64,000 nt of DNA, from contig CM060320.1 of the NCBI GenBank assembly GCA_030674155.1, forward strand, positions 21,064,767 through 21,128,766. The letters run 5' to 3'. This document shows positions 11,401-22,848 of this stretch, one piece after another (position 1 is the stretch's first letter; the number at the start of each line of letters is the position of its first letter). Under the pieces are notes generated by a model. The model had not been told where the DNA came from. It made no database searches and saw only the letters and a program-made list of their open reading frames with translations. The DNA is from Stramonita haemastoma (lineage: Eukaryota > Mollusca > Gastropoda > Neogastropoda > Muricidae). The position numbers and the translations under genes are program-made.

Positions 11401-11500
11401 NNNNNNNNNNNNNNNNNNNNNNNNNNNNNNNNNNNNNNNNNNNNNNNNNNNNNNNNNNNNNNNNNNNNNNNNNNNNNNNNNNNNNNNNNNNNNNNNNNNN
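11401..11500. other. 100-N assembly gap
   Basis: Exactly 100 N, the usual placeholder for a scaffold join of unknown size. It cuts the MED6 gene and separates contig 1 (with duplicated block A) from contig 2. Confidence 0.99.
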
Positions 11501-11622
11501 CATGGGCTGGGTCCTCCTTCTTCTTCTTCAGCTTCTCCTTCTTCTGCTTCCCTTTCTCTGTTCACACGCACAAACAATCATAATGATGTTTGTTGTTCTG
11601 TTCAGTTTACAATACTGTTCCC

Positions 11623-11663
<41 letters not shown>

Positions 11664-14600
11664 GCGCTTGCAGTTAGCTGGACAAATGCATTGAGAAGCA
11701 CTCTCCCCAGAAGGTAATGTGAATTTCACAACATATTTAATAAGCTGATTGCTCCTATCATGCGATGTAAAATTACACACATACATAAACCCTTTAATCA
11801 GTATTTGTCTGTTTATCATTCTTTAATCAGTCTTTAATATATATCCATGAAGCTAAACATGAGCACTCACCTTTTTCCTCCTTGTTTTTGAATTCCCACC
11901 AATACCCTTTGGACGGGTGGTATCTGGAGAAGGACTGGGCTGGAGAAAGACAACACCAACAGTAACTACCCATTATAATACTGTAACAATACAGTTTTTA
12001 TACAATAACCAGAACACATCACATATACAAAGAAAAGCTGCAAATGTCCACATCTGGATGAAAACATCGATTGAAGCAATGTCCTCATACAAAAGGGGGA
12101 AAAGAATCCGCCAAGAGACTTGTCCAGAATAAATTTCTTTTTTCTTTATTTTGGAGAAGGCGCACGGGAGAGTGAGAGGGATGGTTGGAGCAGGGCAGTG
12201 GGGGTGGTTCAGTGTTCTTTAACTCATTCCTTAAGATCCACTGCCATCAAAGGATTTGACCTTCTGAGTTTGTTTTTTTTTAGCTCAATGACGTAAACTT
12301 TTGTTTGAAAATCTGGCAAATCGCTTTTGACCTTGACCATCCACCTACATGTAAACAATAAACCCTGAAAATTTCATGTACTTGTGTTGACTATCATTTT
12401 AGTTAAGAATTTTTTTATTTTTTAAAACCAATCAACACAAACAGCCCATACACAGAGATATGCATAGTAAGTATCGGCTAGTACGGGTGAACTAATAGAT
12501 ATGAATATTTGTTACAGCTAATCCATGACATCAAGGCCTCAAAGTTTTGGAGGATGGTTCAAAAAGTCAAATGGAGTGGATGTGAGTTGCTTCCCTTTCT
12601 GAACAATCAGCAGACATATTGACCTACTGTCTCAAAATAATTAATCCTTTCTCTCTTTCAGTCAAGCCTGTCTGTCAAAGGAACGCTGTCCACTTTGCAC
12701 AATGCTATATTATAGTACATTAATTCAAAACTGGCAGCAAAGGCAATCAAACTAAAAATTGTAAATGCTCACAGGCTGAGTGTTGGTACTTCCATCTGAC
12801 ACATTCATTTCATTCAAACCCAATCCTGCTAACTCCTTCATGCAAAGATATTGACAAATATCTGTTAAAGGTACACAGGAAAATGTCCTTAACTGATTGT
12901 ATACATGTCCAAAAAAGCTGCCTGTCTTTCAAAGACAAAACCAAAACAGCTTAACATTTTCAAGTCAGCTAACTGTACATATTTAAAATTCCTTTCACAG
13001 GTTTTACAGACATAATAATCACAAAGCAGAACAATATGGAACTATGATCACTTTACAGAACTTGAGTACAATATACTATATAAACACACAAAAAGCGAAA
13101 GATGCAGAACAATAATCAAATGTAAGCCTTCAGATGAAAAACACACACACACACACAACACACACACACACACACACACACAATCAAGCACACGTTAAAA
13201 CTTCTTCCACTTTTTGGAAAAGTAGGCCATCGTGTGCCGGTGGGAGCAGATAACAAAATTTACAAAACTGCAAAAACACAGGGACAGGATGTAAAAAAAA
13301 CAAAACATTAGAATGCTTATTCCATTAACTTCAAAATAAAAGAATAAATAAATAAGTAAAAGACTCCGTGTTGCGTCAAATGAAAAAGAAAGAACAAATC
13401 CACTTACTTTCATCAAAAGCAGACTGAAGGTGACTGAGTGTGTTCAGCTGGAAAACAAAGTCAGAAACAAAGTTGACACAAGCAGCTATCATTACCAGTT
13501 CAAATAAAATCCTCTGAATGATAACACAATTACAAGTCACATTTCTGAACATGAATACCTTTCACCCTGTCAGTTACCATAATTAACGACAACAACACAT
13601 CTGATCTACAATCTTAATCAATCAATCTCAAGCCTGTGCCAATGTGATTTTGTTCTTGCTTTTCAACCTCTGATATACTTAACAAAATCTTCTTTATACA
13701 TGGGGGTTTTTTTTGTTTTTTTATACCATTTTATATCACAGCAGATTTCCCTGCATGAAATTCAGGCTGCTCTCCCTGGGGAGAGTGCGTCACCACAAGT
13801 GCAGCACCTAGCCTTTTTTTTTTTTTTCAATATACAGCCCAGAGCCACCCTGGGGACTCCAACTCCCCGATTTTTCATCAGGGATGGTGTTATCAATGTC
13901 TTAGGAACACTCGTTATGATTTGTGGAGGATGAGTTCATGACTTCAGCACAGATTATCAGTCAGGTTCTCCAGTACAAGCAAACAAAATGTTTTAAAGGA
14001 TAAAAAAAAAAAAAAGCGTATACACAATACTGAGTTAAGGTCAATACATGTTGTTAATATGACTCTCTTTTCTTTTAATCTTCCCTTTTAAATTTTTTTT
14101 TTTTATCTTTTTTCATTGCTTTTAAAAAAAACACATCAAAAAACAATATTTAACTCCTTACATACAAACTTTAAATGCTGTGAGTATTCCAAGTCTAGCC
14201 ACATTAATTTACATCAAAAGAAAAAACAATCTAACCTTGATTAAGCAATTGTATAGTACTTTTTCCTGGTTTTGTTTTTGGGTAATCCTACTGTAAAATG
14301 GCATTCATATCCAGAGGAAACTTTGGGAGGAAAATAGCAGGTGAATAAATCCTGGAGGCAAAAATAGAAAAAGATGCATTATTTTGAGAAAAACAAACAC
14401 AGCAGAAAAGAGGAATCCTAAATATTGAGTAGAAAGTTTAACAAAAGCTATAATTCCAGAAACAGGAGAGGCTTTTATAGTACCTTTGCCCTTTGTAAGA
14501 AATTCTTCTTTGTTGAACCATCAGACAGCAACTATTATTGTCTGTTAAATGAGAGAAAATGAGTTGTACTGTCATTAAGTGCCTGACAAGTCATGCCCAG

Positions 14601-17375
14601 CACAGCTGACTTCAGGATGGGAGAGAACTGTTTTTGTTTTTATTTGTCTTTTTGAAAAAAAAAAGCCAGAAAATTGGACACAGAAGGCAGAAGACAGACG
14701 AGAAGAAGGTGACAGGAAGAAAAGGAGCAAGCCAGAAACAAAGAGAGGGATATAAAAGAAGGAAATTCCTAGCACAGAATTTCCAGAATGTGGGAATGCT
14801 AGTTATACTGACAGGCCCCTGGCATCCTCATGAGGGAGACTGTAAGAGAAGACTAACTTACAATTCTGGAGTAAGAGAAGAATAACTTACAATTCTGGAG
14901 TAAGAGATGACTAACTTACAATTCTGGAGTAAGAGAAGAATAACTTACAATTCTGGAGTAAGAGAAGAATAACTTACAATTCTGGAGTAAGAGAAGAATA
15001 ACTTACAATTCTGGAGTAAGAGAAGAATAACTTACAATTCTGGAGTTGATAATAGATCCCAGGTCAGGTCCTTGGTACACAACACGGCAATGATGTAGTA
15101 GTCTGACAGAGGGGTGACTGCACACACGAAGAGAAATGTTCATGATACACCACAATTCCTTATACTGTGTAACTTTTTTTTTTTTCTTATACTGTGCAAC
15201 TGATTTTCCATAATTCTATAATATCCTAGAAAAAAGTTACAAGACTTATACATAAGATTTACTGTGTGACAAAAGATCAATGTGGCAAATGGTGTGTAGT
15301 CTGTTTCCTCTTCTCTCTTTCTTCATCTCTTTAAGAACAATTTATTGTTTTGGACATCCCCCCCCCCCCCCCCAGCAAATTTCAGCAGATCTGTCAGAAT
15401 TTTATAACTGTGCCCTTTTCTTTGCATACTGTTTTACAAATGTTTTCTAAATTTACTGTACAGCAGACTTACTTCATTACAAATGGTAAAATATGTATCA
15501 TTTTGTGGAGACAAAAAAATATGCATGGTAACGAAATGATCCACACCTCGTTTGTCTTAGTTAAAGTGAAGAAAACAAATATCCCACAATGTTTCAGGAA
15601 GTTGGACACATACCTTCTTGTTGTACTTGTGGATGTAAAAACCTTGCAGTTTAATCTGTTAGGCCTTTATAGGCACTGCCATCTAGCTAACTCTGATCTT
15701 TTCCTTTTTTTCTTTACAATTTTTTTTTTACGAATCTCCCGTATTTCTTTAAAACACATCCTTTAATGTTACTGAGAAAAAGTCCAAATTCTGACCTTGA
15801 GTAGGTGAGTGACGATTCTGCTTTCTGACAACGTACAGAATGGGCTCCTGTGCATGCAACAGCGTGAACTCCAGTCCTGTCATGTTTCTGAACAAACAAA
15901 ACACTTGGTCAGTGAACTGCTGACATTTCTTAAGTGATTAACTATAATTGCACACACTTCTTTTCAAGTTAATTGTTATCACTCATCATGCATCTTGAAT
16001 AACATTATGTATTATTTCTAAACTAAGGCATTCATATGCGAGTATGCACAGCAGCACTGTATTAAACATTACCCTGTATAAAAACAGCCGCCGCTGTGGT
16101 CTAGTGGTTAGGGCGTTGTACTCGTAATCTAAAGTTTGCGGGTTCGATCCCAGCTATTCCGCTATGGCGTTGTGCCCTTGGAAAAGGCACTTTACGGCTA
16201 TTTTCTCACCTCACCCAGGTGTAAAAGGGGTACCAACCTTGTGTTGGGGGTTAACCATGCGATAGACTGGCGTCCTATCCAGGGGGGAGTCTATGACTCT
16301 CAGTCGCTTAACGCCACAGAAACCGGGATAAGCACCGGCCTGATGAGCCTTATGGCTCGGGACAGACTTTTAACTTTTAACTGTATAAAAACTGAATGAT
16401 TGATATGAACATTTCCAAAAGGTAAACACAACACAATCCGTTTTTCACTGAAATATCATCCCTGAAGTCAGAATGAACCTATCTTAATAATGGGCAAAAA
16501 TGGCTGCATTCACAAAATTTCCCTGCTAGTCAATCTCAGAGCTGTAGCTGAGAAACCGAAACAAAAAATAACCCCCCCCCCCCCCAAACTAAAACACTGT
16601 GACTAAGTATTCTCATAAAGTTGATAAACACATGAAATAAAAAATAGATTCTACTACTACCCCCCCCCCCCCCCCCCCAAAAAAGAAAAAAAAAAAACCC
16701 AAGCAAACTGATATCCTGTCAACAAATCATAGCCTATTAAATTTGAACTGTAACATCACTCATCAGCTCATATTTGTTTGTTGGGGTTTTTTTTCCCTTT
16801 CTCAGATAGAACTCCAAGGTTCACCAATGATGAGACTTTGTATGCAACTGCAACTGTTTACCCACCATTAAGGTAGCTGCATTCAGACTTCAGGAATGGT
16901 GTCCAAACACGACACCTGTGTGCATGCATTTTTTAAAACTTCATCATTCAGTCCTACTGGCCAGAAAATGAAATGGCCTGCTCTCCTGAAACCAGTGAAA
17001 GGTGGATCAGGTTTTAAAAAAGAGTGTCAAGTGTTCTGCATGCATTTGCATACGTGCCTCGCGTTATAGTCTCATCCTAAGGAGTTTTTGGGGAGCAGAG
17101 TCTGTACTAATGTTAACTCCTGGGTAACATCCCCCAAAATGGGCATCTCTAACACAGTCCATGGTGGCTAAACCTCAGGCCGTCAGATCGGGGTGCCTTT
17201 TTTTGTTTTTAAGTTATGAGTATGGAAATTTCTTTTGGGGACAGTGGTTGTCAACAAATCAAATGTTAACATACAAATTTTTATGAAACGCATGCACATG
17301 CACACACATTATATTTCATATATTCAAGCACATGCGTGCACACGCACACACACACACACACAAACACACACAGAG

Positions 17376-17410
<35 letters not shown>

Positions 17411-17436
17411 CACAAAACACACACACACACTGGCAC

Positions 17437-17472
<36 letters not shown>

Positions 17473-17509
17473 CACACACACACACAGAGTCACACACACA
17501 CACACACAG

Positions 17510-17550
<41 letters not shown>

Positions 17551-18681
17551 GATACAGAATGACTTACACAAGCTGATCTGGGCTGACCCGCTGCATTTTG
17601 ATGACTTCATTGTTGCATGTGCGATCATAGAAAGGATTAGTTCGCTCAGAAAAGTAGTCCAAGACATTACTTTGATTCAGGATTGGGATCCACTGTGAGT
17701 CATGCCATGATATTCCAAGAGTGTTACTCTCTGAAAATAAATTTGAAAATGCCCATGGATATTAAAGTACATACAACATGTACATGACATACATCAGCAC
17801 AATTCAACTCAGTGACGAGTCTATTAATTTGATATTATACTCTTTTATAGACAAAGATATGTTATAGTGTGATAATGTGATTTATCAATGATAATCAGGG
17901 AAGTTGACACGACTTTTTATGATAGTTGAGCAACAAGATCCCCTGATAAGAGAAACTCAGAAAGCCAAGTAAATTACAAATCCTAGATAAAATAAAATCT
18001 TGAAGAAAACACACATTATATCAATATATGTATGCACATGCATATATAATATATCCACATACAACACACCACAACACACAACACACATCAACTTGCTTTA
18101 TTTACAAGTATAAAAGCTTCATGCATCAGTATGCAGCAAAATGCAGGCAATAGTGTGTAATATAGAATGTTAACAGTTTTGCAATCAAAAACAAAACAAA
18201 ATAATGATCAAGCAAGAAATAACTATTTGCAAATGTTATGTAGTATTTAAATCTGAAGGAAGACAAAATTACTCGAGTGTTGAGATATGAGTCTAGCATC
18301 ACAGAACGAAAACAAAAAACTCTTCAATGTGATAGAAGTAACCATAAAGTATGGAAGAGTTTTCTCCATGTCTGAGTGTCTCTGAGTACTCATATAAATT
18401 TGTTTTATTATAATTTACTTTAATCTGGATTCTGATGCTACTTTTTTTTTAATAGGAAAATAAAAATTAGGCACAAATGAAAAATGAATTTAATCTGCCC
18501 CTTACTTGCTAAATGTATACTGAAAACGCATGAATATGTATTAAATGTTGATTACTGTATTATGTACAGCTTTATATCATGATGCTTTCTCAAAGTCAAA
18601 TCTACTTTGTATCTGTCATTGTATTGTGGCCCAAGGCCAATGTGCAAAATTAAATTATTTCATTTTCAATGCTCAGAGCTA

Positions 18682-18745
<64 letters not shown>

Positions 18746-18784
18746 CTAATATCACTATGAGTGAAGAGACGTTGAATTGAAGAA

Positions 18785-18819
<35 letters not shown>

Positions 18820-18833
18820 TACACTGATACACA

Positions 18834-18912
<79 letters not shown>

Positions 18913-19761
18913 CCCCACACACACAACCAGTGAACCACACACACACACTTGTAAGTTGTGACTTGTAATTTGTACCATTTTAGTTTAACTTTAAGCCACA
19001 GCAGATTTCACTGCGTGAAATTTGGGCTGCTCTCCCTGGTGAGAGTAAGTTACCACAATTTCAGAGCCACCATTTCTTTTCTTTTTCTATGATCTGTATA
19101 CTTGTAATGTATTCATATTTTTGTCTCTACTGTGGGTTTTTTTTCTCCCTAATAATAACTGAATTATGCAAGAGACAACTCTCCTGTTGCTGTGGGTTCT
19201 TTTACAAGCCGAAATGTGTCACACATGGGACTTCGGTTTTGCGTCTCATCCGACAGACTAGCACCCAGACCATCATTTGCGGTCTAATGGATGGGGGAAC
19301 AGTTTTCCGGCACAAACTGGTATTGAACGCAGACCATCATTCGCGGTCTAGAGGATGGGGGAACAGTTTTCTGGCACAAACTGGTATTGAACCCAGACCT
19401 GGATTGAACCCAGACTTTTCGCTTTTTAGACAGATGCATTGCCTCTTGACCACTGATCCACTTATGGAAACAGCGATTCATTTCCATGACTGGAAAATGG
19501 ACAATAACAATCATAAAACGCCAATAGGCTTTATTACAATAACTGACAAAAGGATGACTGACTGCAGCAGCCGTAGTACGCTAGTAGTAAGTACTACAGT
19601 CATGTCAATGAATGAGACTGGGTAAAAATAAAAATGAAAACTAATCGATATGAATAGTGCTAACAAAATATTGACAAAAGTATTTCATCATTGCTTTAGA
19701 TAATATTAATACAACACAAATGAGGCATCAGGACAATAAATTTACCTGGTTTATCCATCAT
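11501..19761 (-). CDS. MED6: MED6, Mediator complex subunit 6 (3' end missing in gap)
   Basis: MED6 is a head-module subunit of Mediator, the nuclear coactivator bridging activators and RNA polymerase II. The exons are 19761-19746, 17730-17568, 15887-15796, 15117-15036, 13447-13408, 11939-11871 and 11557-11501 (cut by the gap). All introns are GT/AG and the phases fit. The translation shows family hallmarks in order: [62 protein letters not shown] and a Lys-rich stretch before EDPAH. About 173 residues are visible; the family is usually about 240-270, so the C-terminus is absent. Exon 4 is 82 nt where the frame needs 83: one base is missing near 15085, after PLSDYYIIA. The start is the first of two adjacent ATGs; the second would also serve. 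It is head-to-head with TRPT1. Confidence 0.93.
11624..11663. repeat. (CT)n-(CA)n microsatellite
   Basis: Simple repeat in MED6 intron 6. Confidence 0.9.
11942..13190 (-). other. MED6 intron 5, mostly unassigned
   Basis: AT-rich intronic sequence. Apart from a (CA)n tract at about 13141-13182, I recognise no repeat family and no coding segment. Confidence 0.5.
13193..13362 (+). repeat. SINE-1, 5'-truncated
   Basis: Carries the shared body segment GTAGGCCATCGTGTGCCGGT and an ATAAATAAATAA tail. It lies about 45 bp downstream of MED6 exon 5 on the gene strand. Confidence 0.65.
13722..13822 (-). repeat. SINE-4 3' fragment followed by a piece of repeat H
   Basis: Reverse complement of the SINE-4 3' end (TATCACAGCAGATTTC). 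The adjacent 13840-13885 matches the end of repeat H (CCAACTCCCCGATTTTT). Confidence 0.6.
14490..14835 (+). repeat. Interspersed repeat F
   Basis: Shares CAGACAGCAACTATT, a TGGGAGAGAACTG block and a purine-rich body with 28485-28835; shorter pieces occur at 33862-33915 and near 50870-50960. Not obviously tRNA-derived. It lies directly before the 29-bp minisatellite. Confidence 0.6.
14839..15050 (-). repeat. 29-bp minisatellite containing repeated splice donors of MED6 exon 4
   Basis: Seven copies with exact 29-bp spacing (CTTACAATTCTGGAG at 14857, 14886, 14915, 14944, 14973, 15002 and 15031). On the gene strand each unit reads CTCCAGAATTGTAAGTT, so each carries the exon 4 end plus a strong GTAAGT donor, preceded by a pyrimidine-rich CAG acceptor-like segment. 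The copy at 15031-15045 is the exon end itself. Confidence 0.95.
15118..15795 (-). other. MED6 intron 3
   Basis: AT-rich intron with a C run at about 15358-15374. A 138-codon plus-strand open frame here is low-complexity and unsupported. Confidence 0.6.
16087..16385 (+). repeat. SINE-3 copy, tRNA-Thr-like head
   Basis: The head has box A (TGGTCTAGTGGTTAGGGCG), an anticodon-loop-like CTCGTAA (CGT, Thr) and box B (GGGTTCGATCCC). The central part reads CCTTGGAAAAGGCACTTTAC and ACCCAGGTGTAAAAGGGGTA, resembling the conserved central domain known from SINEs in several invertebrate groups. Ends in ACTTTTAAC units. Second copy: 21441-21730. Confidence 0.85.
16570..16690. repeat. Two poly-C runs and an A-rich tract
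   Basis: C15 at about 16571-16585 and C18 at about 16661-16678 within MED6 intron 2, flanked by SINE-5 fragments. Confidence 0.85.
16800..17195 (-). repeat. SINE-5 copy
   Basis: The 3' end is at the left (CAAGGTTCACCAATGATGAG), the diagnostic segment GTCCAAACACGACACCTGTG is in the middle, and the tRNA-like head at the right is degraded. Confidence 0.65.
17346..17548. repeat. Interrupted (CA)n array
   Basis: CA tracts interrupted by repeated AGAGTCA units. It ends about 20 bp from the donor of MED6 exon 2 (17568), so on the gene strand intron 2 begins with a GT-rich tract. Confidence 0.9.
17731..18660. other. MED6 intron 1, unassigned part
   Basis: AT-rich sequence with no coding signal or repeat family I can recognise. 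Confidence 0.5.
18683..18950. repeat. (CA)n / (CT)n compound array
   Basis: Several CA tracts (18683-18742, 18788-18816, 18871-18911) and a (CT)n tract (18837-18870) in MED6 intron 1. Confidence 0.9.
18995..19472 (-). repeat. SINE-4 copy with an internal 64-bp tandem duplication
   Basis: The 3' end is at the left (CCACAGCAGATTTCACTGC). A box B-like TATTGAACCCAGA precedes the tRNA-like head at the right. The segment from 19266 is repeated from 19330 (period 64, starting CAGACCATCATT). A 178-codon plus-strand frame through this element is therefore not a gene. Confidence 0.7.
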
Positions 19762-20658
19762 CAAACGTATTTTTGCACTGCCTTTATGTGGTGAAGCCTC
19801 GGAGCACAGACAACATGGGGAAGACTGTCTTTTTACTAAAATAAAAACGAAAGAACAAATCTAGCGTAGTATGTTGCTAGCCCTAGGCAATGTCGCGATG
19901 TGTGGATTACACATTGCGGCAGTAGCCGTTTATCTGTGTGTGACAGTAGGGCCTAGGTGAACAATAGAAAACCATTTTGTTCACTTATAGTTACTTTGCG
20001 TCATTTTGTCATTCAATACTCTAAGTGAAAGTGAAATAAACGCCTCTGGGATTTTCACACACACACAGTCACACACACACACACAGTCACACACACACAT
20101 GCCACATTTCCCCAGGCTACCACTCTTGGCTTATGCTTAATTTCCTCAAAATTATGAAAATTCCTCCCTGCACTGAAACTGCTAGGCAGTCCCGATTAGT
20201 CTTAGGTAGGCCTACTGTCTTTCAAAGAAAAAAAAACGGGTAGACGCTGTACTTGTGGCGACGCACTCTCCCCGGGGAATACAGCCCGAATTTCACGCAG
20301 AAAAATCTGCTGTGACATAAAGTGGTACAAAATACAAAAACGCAAAGTACAAATAGGTCTTGCCGTGTGCGTAAACAAACAAAAAAAATTGATTGGGCCT
20401 AAGGAATACCACTTGTTCTCATTTTTTAAATACCTAAATAGAACAGTTCTTGATTTACACTAACTACAGTCAGTTAAATTCTTTGTTTTTTTGTTTACTT
20501 TCACATTCATGTGCAACCTAAAACAATAGCGGACAAGACCCGACTAGTCAGTGAATTTCAGGAGCAAACTGCCAAAGCTGGTTCCTGCCTTTATAGGTGG
20601 ATTGCAAACAGATATCCAGATTTAGACTCAGTCGAGTTCACAGAACTCAGCTTTCACA
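19762..20658. promoter_or_regulatory. Shared 5' region between MED6 and TRPT1
   Basis: About 0.9 kb separates the divergent start codons, so both promoters must lie here or in upstream untranslated exons. Contents seen: CA tracts at about 20058-20098, a truncated SINE-4 (20232-20345) and otherwise unique sequence. No clear TATA box was identified. A six-codon upstream open frame starts at the ATG at 20509. Confidence 0.5.
20232..20345 (+). repeat. SINE-4, 5'-truncated, in the MED6/TRPT1 intergenic region
   Basis: Contains CGAATTTCACGCAG and CTGCTGTGACATAAAG, the SINE-4 3' end. Confidence 0.65.
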
Positions 20659-20876
20659 ATGAGCGGCAAAGTGAGTACCGTCGTTTTATGTCCGAGAATC
20701 AAGAACTGAAGATGGAAGCAATACTATGTGTAATATTATCGTTTAGTGTTGTAGTATGTTCTTGTGTCGCTGTGAGTATACATACATACATACATACATA
20801 CGTATACATACATACATACATACATACATACATACATACATACATACATACATACATGTATATGTATACATACACG

Positions 20877-20952
<76 letters not shown>

Positions 20953-21029
20953 ACACACACACACAGTGACAGCTGACACACACACACACACACACACACT
21001 CAGTCACACACACACATACACACACACAT

Positions 21030-21089
<60 letters not shown>

Positions 21090-21150
21090 TTATAACTGTG
21101 TGCAGTCATTCTGTGCCTATGGCTATGTCTGTGTCTTTGATATGATGCTT

Positions 21151-21205
<55 letters not shown>

Positions 21206-21310
21206 ATGGAATTTATATATTCATTCACTCACAGTGATCTTAAGATGAAAAATATAAAGTTTTAATGAATTATAAAAGTTTTATTAAATTGTGTCACACT
21301 CACAATTGGT

Positions 21311-21352
<42 letters not shown>

Positions 21353-21788
21353 ACAAACACATGCATGCACGTGTGTGTGCACATGTGTGTGCATGCTTGC
21401 TGTATGTTTGTGACAATAAGTTCATAACATTTGACAGAGATAGCCGCCGCTGTAGTCTGGTGGTTAGGGCATTGGACTCGTAATCTAAAGGTCGTGGGTT
21501 CGATCCCAGCTTTCGGCTATGGCGTTGTGCCCTTGGAAAAGGCACTTTACGGCTATTTTCTCACCCCACCCAGGTGTAAAAGGGGTACCAACCTTGTGTT
21601 GGGGGTTAACCCTGCGATAGACTGGCGTCCTATCCAGGGGGGAGTCTATGACTCTCAGTCGCTTAACGCCACAGAAACCGGGATAAGCACCGGCCTGATG
21701 AGCCTTAGGCTCGGGACAGACTTTACTTCAACTAATTTGACAGAGAGGGTGGGGGTGTTACTATTAGTTTAAGTGCATGAGCACTACC

Positions 21789-21843
<55 letters not shown>

Positions 21844-22563
21844 ATTTATTTATTTATTTATTTATTCTTTTATATCGAGGATAATGGAATAAGCATTCAT
21901 ATACTTTTTTACATCCAGTCCCCATGTGTATGCAGTTTTATAAATGTCATCTGTTCCCACCAGCACACAATGGCTTACTCTTATGAAAAGCAGAACAGGA
22001 TTTAACATATGCGCAAGATGTTTTGCGTGCATTTGCACTCGGGGCCTCGGTTTATAATCTCATCCAAAAGACTTTGTGTGTGCGTGCGTGCGTGCGTGCG
22101 TGCGTGCGTGTGTGTGTGTGTGTGTGTTTTGTGTGTGTGTGTGAGTGTGAGCACATACACACATACTTACCACGCACGGAAGATACCCTGAGCAATTTGT
22201 CGTCATGATTCCCACCCTTATCAACAAGAGGGTTCCACCTCTCGCATGTATAGATCACAAAAATCTCACCATGGCATTTGTGAACTTCAGAGCTCTAGCC
22301 AAGGCCAAGGAGCAAAAAAGAAAAATGTTGTATTTAAAATCACTGTTAGTATTATACTAATTATGTATTAGAGCTGCATTTTTATGGTTATCTATATGTG
22401 ATTCATATAACTATAGAACTTAGCTTTTTGTTAAACTCAATAATCTGTGAGCAGACTAACCAAGACGTGAGGCTGTCAAAGGCGCTGTCTTGGCTGCTGA
22501 GACATGGGGCGGAGAAAGAAGGATTCACTTTCCTACCAGGTGACTACTACTTCTGGTTTATTT

Positions 22564-22621
<58 letters not shown>

Positions 22622-22628
22622 ATGTGTG

Positions 22629-22661
<33 letters not shown>

Positions 22662-22675
22662 TGTGTGTGTGTGCA

Positions 22676-22713
<38 letters not shown>

Positions 22714-22809
22714 TTATTCTTTCTTTTTTTTTCTTTTATATCGAGGATAATGGGATAAGCACTCTTGTGCTTTTTTACTGTAGCCGTGTGCACTTGTGGT
22801 GTTTGCTTA

Positions 22810-22848
<39 letters not shown>

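Noticed and set aside
11338..11577. Frames spanning the N gap
   Set aside because: They cross 100 undefined bases and cannot be interpreted.
15350..15766. 138-codon plus-strand open frame
   Set aside because: It lies within MED6 intron 3, is AT/T-rich, starts in a C run, and is opposite to the gene.
16087..16165. Possible tRNA-Thr gene
   Set aside because: Boxes A and B are good, but the acceptor stem does not close and the sequence continues into a repeated SINE body. The same holds for the heads of SINE-1, SINE-2, SINE-4 and SINE-5.
19089..19625. 178-codon plus-strand open frame
   Set aside because: It crosses a reversed SINE-4 copy with a 64-bp tandem duplication and has no protein-like motif.
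20511..20969. 152-codon plus-strand open frame overlapping the TRPT1 start
   Set aside because: It opens with GTG, not ATG, its second half is (CATA)n/(CA)n, and splicing at the TRPT1 exon 1 donor would stop it. The true ATG at 20509 gives only six codons.
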